Assembly (NCBI GenBank): GCA_947245315.1
Contig: CAMXNV010000031.1
Location: 1 to 13,919, forward strand
DNA from: an uncultured Oscillibacter sp.
GTDB taxonomy: Bacteria > Bacillota > Clostridia > Oscillospirales > Oscillospiraceae
Length of the DNA: 13,919 bases
Direction: 5' to 3'
Of the stretch, positions 1 through 4,942 are shown piece by piece. The notes beneath the pieces are model-generated. The model ran no database searches and had not been told where the DNA came from. It was given only the letters and a program-made list of their open reading frames with translations. The position numbers and the translations under genes were made by a program. How positions within the stretch are numbered: the first letter of the stretch is position 1; every line of letters begins with the position of its first letter.

Positions 1-23
1 GGGTGTTCTATCGATAGAAGGAG

Positions 24-58
24 GTGTGGGGCCTGGTCCCCAGACCAGGCCATTTTCC
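24..58 (+). repeat. Hairpin repeat, copy A
   Basis: A 9-bp perfect stem (30-38 with 43-51) closes a 4-base loop and is followed by a short T-rich run (52-56) and CCC. The same element, with flanking TGTGGGG and ATTT-C-rich sequence, recurs on the opposite strand at 2337-2374 and in a diverged form at 2424-2457, so it belongs to a dispersed repeat family. Here it may also act as the terminator of a gene left of the window, because the T-rich run sits directly after the stem; that role is inference. Confidence 0.6.
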
Positions 59-89
59 CGGGAGCCTGGCAGTTCCGGAGAAACGGCCT

Positions 90-172
90 TGTAGGGGCGG
101 CCCCCCTGGGCCGCCCGTCCTCTTCAAATGCCGGACTTCCCGGAGGACGGGCGATTATTAATCGCCCCTACA
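90..172. repeat. Composite palindromic intergenic element
   Basis: The ends are perfect 10-base inverted repeats (90-99 and 163-172; TGTAGGGGCG and its complement). Inside lies a perfect 11-base inverted repeat (112-122 with 143-153). Two small hairpins can form at the borders: 97-102 with 109-114, and 151-156 with 160-165. Nested symmetry with no coding potential suggests a small non-autonomous mobile or REP/MITE-like element. It lies upstream of the gdpP promoter and does not overlap it. Confidence 0.6.
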
Positions 173-237
173 TCATGCCGGTGAAACATCAAGCGTCAAA
201 AATGCGCGTTCAGACACTCCCCCTCCAAAAGCGCCCC

Positions 238-266
238 TTGTCTTTTTCAAAGGAAACTGCTATACT
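238..266 (+). promoter_or_regulatory. Sigma-A-type promoter of gdpP
   Basis: A -35 box TTGTCT (238-243) is followed by a 17-base spacer and a -10 box TATACT (261-266), preceded by TGC, which makes an extended -10. The predicted start near 273 gives a leader of about 40 bases before the gdpP ATG. The local sequence is AT-richer than its surroundings. It is the clearest promoter in the window and may drive gdpP and the genes behind it. Confidence 0.75.
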
Positions 267-313
267 GTTAGAATCCATTGGTATGCTTACTTCTTTACGC
301 AAGGAGCAACGCT

Positions 314-2308
314 ATGAACAACAAGAAACTCTCCCGCCTGCTGGAGCCGAATTTACAGCTTTATTTCCTGTGCCTCCTGGCCTTCACCCTGGCCGCCGTC
401 ACGGTCAACCCCCCGCTGGCCGCGGTGGAGGGGGCGGCCACCGTGGCCCTGTACGCCTACTTCGTGCGCAGCAATCAAAAGCGCCGCCAGAGCGTCCTGC
501 AATATATCGACAATGTGACGGGAAATGTGGACACCGCCAGCAAATCCACCCTCATCAACTCCCCCCTGCCCATCATGGTCTTCCGGCCCGACACCGGGGA
601 GGTCATCTGGAGCAACGAGAACTTCCTCCAGCTGGCCGGCGTCCGGGAGCACCTCTTTGAGATGAAGGTGGAGGACGCCGCGCCGGAGTTCCCCGTCCAG
701 TGGCTGCTGGAGGGGCGGCAGGAGTGCCCGGACCGGGTGACCATGAACAACCGCCGCTTCCGGGTCTACGGAAGTTTGGTCCGGGCCAAGGGCCGCAGCG
801 GCGAGCAGAACCTGGTGGCCACCACTTACTGGGTGGATACCACGGAGACGGACCGCCTCCGGAGGGACTACGACGCCACCCGCCTGGTGGTGAGCATCCT
901 GATGGTGGACAACTACGAGGACATGATGAACGCCTGCCCGGACACCCAGCGCAGCGCCGTCCTGGCCCAGATCGACGAGAAGCTCAGCGCCTGGGCCGCC
1001 GTGGGAAACGGCCTGCTCATCAAGACGGAGCGGGACCACTACCTCTTCCTGTTTGAGGAGCAGTATTACGCCCACTTCGTGGAGGAGAAATTCTCCGTGC
1101 TGGACGCCATCCGGGACATCCGGGTGGGAGAGGGGGGACACCCCACCCTCTCCATCGGCCTGGGCCGGGAGGCGGACAGCATCTCGGCGCTGTACAAAAA
1201 CGCCTCCCTCTCCCTGGAGATGGCCCTGAGCCGGGGAGGCGACCAGGCGGTGGTCCGGGGGAAGACGGACTTCGCCTTCTACGGCGGCCGGGCCAAGACC
1301 ACGGAGAAGCGCACCAAGGTCAAGTCCCGGGTCATGGCCAACGCCCTGGGGGAACTGCTGGCGGACGCGGGGGAGATCTACATCATGGGCCACAGCTTCG
1401 CCGACATGGACGCCGTGGGCGCGGCGGTGGGCGTGTGCTGCGCCGCCCGGAAGCTGGGCCGCCGGGCCCAGATCGTCATCGACCTCGAGAAGAACGCCGC
1501 CCAGGCGGTGCTGTCCATGCTGCGGAAGGTGCCGGAGTACGAGAACGTCTTTGTCAACCCGGCGGAGGCCTTCGTGAAGATGCGCCCCGGGGCGCTGCTG
1601 GTGGTGGTGGACACCAACCGGCCCGACCTGGTGGAGAGCCCCCAGATTCTGGAGGCCAGCAGCCGGGTGGCCGTCATCGACCACCACCGCCGGGCCGCCA
1701 GCTATATCGAAAACGCCGCGTTCAGCTTCCATGAGCCCTATGCCTCCTCGGCGTCGGAGCTGGTGACGGAGCTGCTGCAATACCTCGTTGAGCCGTCGAA
1801 CCTCCTGCGGGAGGAGGCGGAGGCCCTGCTGGCGGGCATTGTGCTGGACACCAAGCACTTCGTCCTCCGCACCGGGGGCCGGACCTTCGAGGCGGCGGCC
1901 TTCCTCCGCCGGGCGGGGGCCGACACGGCGGACGTCCAGCGCCTCTTCCAGGGGGACCTGCGGGGCATGGTGTCCAAGTACGACGTGATCCGCAAGGCGG
2001 AGCTGTACCGGCCCGACGTGGCCCTGGCGGTGGTGAGTCAGGACGGCGTGGACCGGGTGGCCGCCGCCCAGGCCGCCGACGAGCTCTTGACCCTGACGGG
2101 GGTCAAGGCCTCCTTTGTGGTGTATCGCAGCGGGACGGCCATCCAGATGAGCGGCCGGTCTCTGGGGGAGATCAATGTCCAGGTGATCCTGGAGGCCCTG
2201 GGCGGCGGGGGGAACTCCGCCACCGCCGGGGGGCGGATCGAGAATGGGGACATCCTGGACGTCCGGGAAAAGCTGTGCCATGCCATTGATGCTTACTTTG
2301 AGAAGTAG
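314..2308 (+). CDS. gdpP: Cyclic-di-AMP phosphodiesterase GdpP (DHH/DHHA1, membrane-bound)
   Basis: The 664-residue protein has the GdpP/YybT layout: two N-terminal membrane segments (about 15-31 and 35-51), a PAS-like domain (about 70-165), a degenerate GGDEF domain (about 190-320), then DHH and DHHA1 domains from about 350. Members of the family hydrolyse c-di-AMP to pApA, controlling potassium/osmotic balance and cell-wall stress. Metal-site residues are visible: His360, Asp364 and Asp366 in GHSFADMDAVG, Asp433 in VVVDTNRP, and Asp456-His457-His458. The DHHA1 glycine motif reads GGGGNSATAGG (630-640), with Asn634 where family members usually have His. ATG at 314 was chosen because AAGGAG (301-306) lies 7 bases upstream; an in-frame GTG at 278 has no such site. 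Neighbouring rplI and dnaB match the order in Bacillus. The family is near certain; full activity is less so because of the Asn. Confidence 0.95.
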   Translation: MNNKKLSRLLEPNLQLYFLCLLAFTLAAVTVNPPLAAVEGAATVALYAYFVRSNQKRRQSVLQYIDNVTGNVDTASKSTLINSPLPIMVFRPDTGEVIWSNENFLQLAGVREHLFEMKVEDAAPEFPVQWLLEGRQECPDRVTMNNRRFRVYGSLVRAKGRSGEQNLVATTYWVDTTETDRLRRDYDATRLVVSILMVDNYEDMMNACPDTQRSAVLAQIDEKLSAWAAVGNGLLIKTERDHYLFLFEEQYYAHFVEEKFSVLDAIRDIRVGEGGHPTLSIGLGREADSISALYKNASLSLEMALSRGGDQAVVRGKTDFAFYGGRAKTTEKRTKVKSRVMANALGELLADAGEIYIMGHSFADMDAVGAAVGVCCAARKLGRRAQIVIDLEKNAAQAVLSMLRKVPEYENVFVNPAEAFVKMRPGALLVVVDTNRPDLVESPQILEASSRVAVIDHHRRAASYIENAAFSFHEPYASSASELVTELLQYLVEPSNLLREEAEALLAGIVLDTKHFVLRTGGRTFEAAAFLRRAGADTADVQRLFQGDLRGMVSKYDVIRKAELYRPDVALAVVSQDGVDRVAAAQAADELLTLTGVKASFVVYRSGTAIQMSGRSLGEINVQVILEALGGGGNSATAGGRIENGDILDVREKLCHAIDAYFEK

Positions 2309-2336
2309 GGAGCTCTATCCAAGTGGCAGCAGACCT

Positions 2337-2374
2337 GGGGAAATGGCCCGGTCAGTGGACCGGGCCCCACAGGG
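2337..2374 (-). repeat. Hairpin repeat, copy B (inverted relative to copy A)
   Basis: A perfect 9-bp stem (2345-2353 with 2358-2366) and a 4-base loop lie 36 bases after the gdpP stop. Read on the - strand it aligns with copy A along its length: TGTGGGG before the stem and ATTT plus a C-run after it. The stem differs from copy A by one base pair (T-A replaced by C-G), a compensatory change. No T-run follows on the + strand, so it is a poor gdpP terminator. Confidence 0.6.
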
Positions 2375-2413
2375 AAAGCCTCTGCCGCTGAAGGAATCTG
2401 CCGCATGAGGAAA

Positions 2414-2457
2414 CAGGGGTCTCCCCTGTGGGGCCTGACTCCAGGTTGGGCCGTTCC
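2414..2457 (+). repeat. Hairpin repeat, diverged copy C, with an adjoining small hairpin
   Basis: TGTGGGGCC (2427-2435) opens a stem (2432-2439 with 2445-2452) whose eight pairs all hold in RNA if two G-U wobbles are allowed. It has the same orientation as copy A. A 6-bp hairpin (2414-2419 with 2423-2428) adjoins it. Positions 2424-2435 are also a perfect 12-base inverted repeat of 2363-2374 in copy B, so B and C can pair with each other as alternative structures ahead of the next gene. Confidence 0.5.
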
Positions 2458-2475
2458 TCTGGAAGCATGAGAAAT

Positions 2476-2515
2476 AAGGAGGATGAACTATGAAGCGGTT
2501 TTTGAAGACCTACGC
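2476..2515 (+). repeat. 40-base direct repeat, first copy (ribosome binding site plus first codons)
   Basis: This segment is identical over 40 bases to 2763-2802. It covers the AAGGAGG ribosome binding site, the 7-base spacer, the ATG and the codons for MKRFLKTYA. Similarity falls off sharply on both sides, although the encoded proteins keep a similar two-helix plan. Confidence 0.9.
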
Positions 2516-2744
2516 AATGTGTCTGGTGGTCTCCGAGGTATTTCTGTTTTGCGGCGGATACATGCTGTTTGATTTCCGGGGGCACCCCTTCCGCGCCTTT
2601 GCGGCGGTCGCGTTTTTGATTGCCGTCCTGATTTCGGTGTGGGAGTCCCAGGAGGAGCGGATGGACGCGCTGGAGAGGCGAATCCAGGCAATGGAAAACC
2701 CGGAGCCCACAAAGGATGCAGAGGACAAGGAGAGGGAGCCGTAA
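2490..2744 (+). CDS. Small membrane protein, unknown function (tandem paralogue 1)
   Basis: I do not recognise a family for this 84-residue protein. It starts MKRFLKTYA, followed by two hydrophobic segments (about 8-28 and 33-51) and a highly charged, mostly acidic tail (52-84) that begins with a likely helix, ESQEERMDALERRIQAME. With both ends on the same side and a basic N-terminus, both ends are predicted to be cytoplasmic. AAGGAGG lies 7 bases before the ATG, a strong site that supports real translation. The next gene downstream repeats the same start and plan. It lies between gdpP and rplI, where Bacillota normally have nothing or other small genes, and is probably co-transcribed with them. 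An accessory of GdpP or of the envelope is possible but only inferred. Confidence 0.75.
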   Translation: MKRFLKTYAMCLVVSEVFLFCGGYMLFDFRGHPFRAFAAVAFLIAVLISVWESQEERMDALERRIQAMENPEPTKDAEDKEREP

Positions 2745-2762
2745 GCCATTTTGCAGCGAGAC

Positions 2763-2802
2763 AAGGAGGATGAACTATGAAGCGGTTTTTGAAGACCTAC
2801 GC
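2763..2802 (+). repeat. 40-base direct repeat, second copy (ribosome binding site plus first codons)
   Basis: Identical to 2476-2515, 287 bases downstream. It supplies the ribosome binding site, ATG and first nine codons of the second small membrane protein. The sharp edges of identity suggest recent duplication, gene conversion, or strong constraint on this initiation region. Confidence 0.9.
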
Positions 2803-3001
2803 GGCATGCCTGTTTCTCACAGGGCTGGCCCTGGTGCTGAGCATGGGCTGCCCCGCCGGTATGGTGCTGCTGGTCCTCTTCGAGGAGCAGCCCGTCCTCT
2901 TCTGGGCGCTGGCGGCACTTCTGCCGGTGGGCCTCGCCCTGGCCTGGACGGCTTGGAGGGCGCGGAGGGGCGCGCCGGAGGGGCGGAATAGAAGCTTGTA
3001 A
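2777..3001 (+). CDS. Small membrane protein, unknown function (tandem paralogue 2)
   Basis: This 74-residue protein shares MKRFLKTYA and Cys11 with the preceding gene but diverges quickly after that. It has two hydrophobic stretches (about 7-35 and 38-60) and a short basic tail (RARRGAPEGRNRSL, 61-74), in contrast to the acidic tail of its neighbour. The start is fixed by the AAGGAGG site 7 bases upstream, identical to that of paralogue 1. It begins 32 bases after the stop of paralogue 1 and ends 34 bases before rplI, so co-transcription is likely. No known family is recognised. The pair could form a hetero-oligomer in the membrane; this is speculation. Confidence 0.7.
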   Translation: MKRFLKTYAACLFLTGLALVLSMGCPAGMVLLVLFEEQPVLFWALAALLPVGLALAWTAWRARRGAPEGRNRSL

Positions 3002-3035
3002 GAATAAAAAATCCATAAAATAAGGAGAATGCGCA

Positions 3036-3488
3036 ATGAAAGTCATTTTACAGCAGGACGTCAAGGGCCAGGGGAAGAAGGGCCAGCTGGTGGAGGTCTC
3101 CGAGGGCTATGCCCGGAACTTCCTCCTGCCCCGGAAGATCGCCGTCCCGGCCACGCCGGACGCCATCAACACCATGAACCTGAAGGAAAAGGCCAAAAAG
3201 GCCGAGGAGCAGCGTCAGAAGGCCCTGGCGGAGGAGACGGCGGAAAAACTCAAGGAGTGCATGGTCAAGCTGACCGCCCGGGCGGGCAGCGGCGGCAAGC
3301 TCTTCGGCGCCGTCACCACCAAGGAGATCTCCGACGGGCTCCAGAAGCAGTTCGGCATCGACATCCCCAAGCAGAAGCTGGTCCTGGAGGAGCCCATCAA
3401 GTCCTTCGGCAGCTACGAGGTCAAGGCCCGCCTGGGCTTTGAGGTCGTGGCCACCGTTTACGTTTCCGTTTTCGAGGACAAACAGTAA
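3036..3488 (+). CDS. rplI: Large-subunit ribosomal protein bL9
   Basis: The 150-residue length matches bacterial L9. The N-terminal rRNA-binding domain carries the family signature around 12-41: GQGKKGQLVEVSEGYARNFLLP, here given as GQGKKGQ followed by EGYARNFLLP. A long charged connecting helix (about 41-75, rich in Lys/Glu/Ala) leads to the C-terminal domain. L9 binds 23S rRNA near the base of the L1 stalk and affects reading-frame maintenance. AAGGAG at 3022-3027 precedes the ATG by 8 bases, in a local AT-rich patch (2996-3030). Lying between gdpP and dnaB is the conserved Bacillota arrangement. Confidence 0.97.
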   Translation: MKVILQQDVKGQGKKGQLVEVSEGYARNFLLPRKIAVPATPDAINTMNLKEKAKKAEEQRQKALAEETAEKLKECMVKLTARAGSGGKLFGAVTTKEISDGLQKQFGIDIPKQKLVLEEPIKSFGSYEVKARLGFEVVATVYVSVFEDKQ

Positions 3489-3492
3489 TGAC

Positions 3493-3580
3493 AGTTAGGA
3501 AGTAGGAGTGAGGAGTTAGGAGTTGATTCCGTTTCCTCTAAAACTCCTAACTCCTAACTCCTAACTCCTAATTCCTAACT
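3493..3580. repeat. Heptamer tandem-repeat hairpin between rplI and dnaB
   Basis: The left arm (3493-3524) consists of variants of the heptamer TTAGGAG. The right arm (3542-3580) carries the complement CTCCTAA as four to five near-perfect tandem units. The arms can pair over about 30 bases, with one extra heptamer on the right and a few mismatches. The outermost nine bases (AGTTAGGAA with TTCCTAACT) pair perfectly, and the loop is 3525-3541. It starts 4 bases after the rplI stop and ends at the dnaB ribosome binding site. There is no T-run, so it is not a standard terminator; it may slow read-through, protect the rplI message, or be a mobile repeat. Confidence 0.8.
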
Positions 3581-3595
3581 GAAGGGGTGATCCTT

Positions 3596-4942
3596 TTGGC
3601 CAATGAAGATCTGCTCCTGCGCCAGATGCCCCACAGCCTGGAGGGGGAGCAGGCCGTCCTGGGGTCCATGCTCATCGACTCGGACTGTGTGAAGGAGGTC
3701 ATGGACAAGCTCCGGCCCGGGGACTTTTACCTCCAGCAGAACCGGAATATCTTCGAGACCATCTACACCATGTTCGGCTACTCCCGGCCCATCGACGGCA
3801 TCACCGTCTTCGAGGAGCTGCAAAAGACCGGGCTGGCCGACGAGAATACCCGCTCCTACCTGGCCCAGCTGATGGAGATCACCCCCACCAGCGCCAATGT
3901 GATGGAGTACGCCGCCATCGTCCAGGATAAGGCCCTGCTGCGGCAGGTGGCCCAGGCGGCGGGGGAGATCACCGCCATGGTGCAGGAGGGCGTGGGCGAG
4001 GCCGGGGACATCCTGGAGGCGGCGGAGCAGAAGGTCTACGCCATCCGCCGGGGCCGGGGGGGCCGGGACATGGTCTCCATCCGGGAGGTGCTCCCCGGGG
4101 TGCTGGACCGGCTCAGCGAGATGAACGAGCACGAGAACCACCTCCCGGGCCTGTCCACCGGCCTGTCGGCCCTGGATCAGAAGATCACGGGGCTGAACCG
4201 CTCGGACCTGATTCTCCTGGCGGCCCGGCCCGGCATGGGCAAGACCTCCATGGCTCTGAACGTGGCGCTCCGCGTGGCCAAGGCGGAACGGAAGGCCGTG
4301 GCAATATTCTCCCTGGAGATGTCCCGGGAGCAGCTGGCCACCCGTCTGCTGAGCACCGAGGCCCTGGTGGAGAACCAGCGCCTGCGCACCGGCCTCCTGC
4401 GGGAGACGGATTGGGACAAGATCGCCGGGGCGGCCACGGTGCTGAGCCAGACGGAAATTGTCATAGACGACAACCCCCTTCTGTCCGTGGCGGACATGAA
4501 CGCCAAGTGCCGCCGCCTGGACAACCTGGGCCTGGTGGTGGTGGACTACCTCCAGCTGATGACCTCCTCCGGAGGCGGGGGCCGGGGGGAGAACCGCCAG
4601 CAGGTGGTGTCCGACATGTCCCGGATGCTGAAAATCATGGCCAAGGAGCTGGACGTGCCGGTGATCTGCCTGAGCCAGCTCAGCCGGGCCAACGAGAAGC
4701 GGGACGACAAGCGCCCCATGCTCTCGGACCTCCGGGAGTCCGGCGCCATCGAGCAGGACGCGGACATCGTGCTCTTCCTCTACCGGGACGACTACTATAA
4801 CGAGGACTCGGAAAAGCACAATATCGCGGAGTGCATCGTGGCGAAAAACCGCCACGGGGAAACCGGAAAGGTGGAGCTCCGCTGGATGCCCGAGTACACC
4901 CAGTTCTCCACCCTGGACAAGCGCTATGACGACGAGGACTGA
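3596..4942 (+). CDS. dnaB: Replicative DNA helicase DnaB (DnaC of Bacillus)
   Basis: This is the hexameric helicase that unwinds DNA at the replication fork. The N-terminal DnaB domain starts at MPHSLEGEQAVLGSML, and a RecA-like ATPase follows: Walker A RPGMGKTS (Lys216, Thr217), FSLEMS, Walker B VVVDYLQL (Asp317), and late motifs SQLSRANEKR, DLRESGAIEQDAD. The start is not ATG. TTG at 3596 is preferred because AAGGGGTGATC (3582-3592) matches the extended anti-Shine-Dalgarno sequence at good spacing and gives MANEDLLLRQMPHS, a usual N-terminus. The alternative GTG at 3587 lies inside that site and would add three residues. The length is 448 residues, normal for the family. The 3' end overlaps tilS by 17 bases. 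Confidence 0.96.
   Translation: MANEDLLLRQMPHSLEGEQAVLGSMLIDSDCVKEVMDKLRPGDFYLQQNRNIFETIYTMFGYSRPIDGITVFEELQKTGLADENTRSYLAQLMEITPTSANVMEYAAIVQDKALLRQVAQAAGEITAMVQEGVGEAGDILEAAEQKVYAIRRGRGGRDMVSIREVLPGVLDRLSEMNEHENHLPGLSTGLSALDQKITGLNRSDLILLAARPGMGKTSMALNVALRVAKAERKAVAIFSLEMSREQLATRLLSTEALVENQRLRTGLLRETDWDKIAGAATVLSQTEIVIDDNPLLSVADMNAKCRRLDNLGLVVVDYLQLMTSSGGGGRGENRQQVVSDMSRMLKIMAKELDVPVICLSQLSRANEKRDDKRPMLSDLRESGAIEQDADIVLFLYRDDYYNEDSEKHNIAECIVAKNRHGETGKVELRWMPEYTQFSTLDKRYDDED

Noticed and set aside
175..660. Open frame of 161 residues overlapping the gdpP start
   Set aside because: It runs across the gdpP promoter and into gdpP in another frame, has no ribosome binding site and gives Arg/Pro/His-rich sequence.
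353..2281. Long open frame on the - strand opposite gdpP (642 residues)
   Set aside because: It mirrors gdpP codons in a GC-rich gene; the translation is Pro/His/Gly-rich with no domain, and gdpP has clear motifs and a ribosome binding site.
2345..2366. Copy B hairpin considered as the gdpP terminator
   Set aside because: The stem is strong but no T-run follows on the + strand, and related copies occur in other orientations, which points to a repeat.
2716..2991. Open frame of 91 residues overlapping the second small membrane gene
   Set aside because: It is out of frame with the well-initiated membrane gene and has no ribosome binding site of its own.
3493..3580. Heptamer array considered as a CRISPR array
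   Set aside because: Units are only 7 bases with no spacers, and the two halves are inverted, so it is a hairpin repeat.
3575..4855. Long - strand open frame opposite dnaB
   Set aside because: Low-complexity His/Leu/Gln/Val-rich translation caused by GC-biased third positions of dnaB; no initiation signal.
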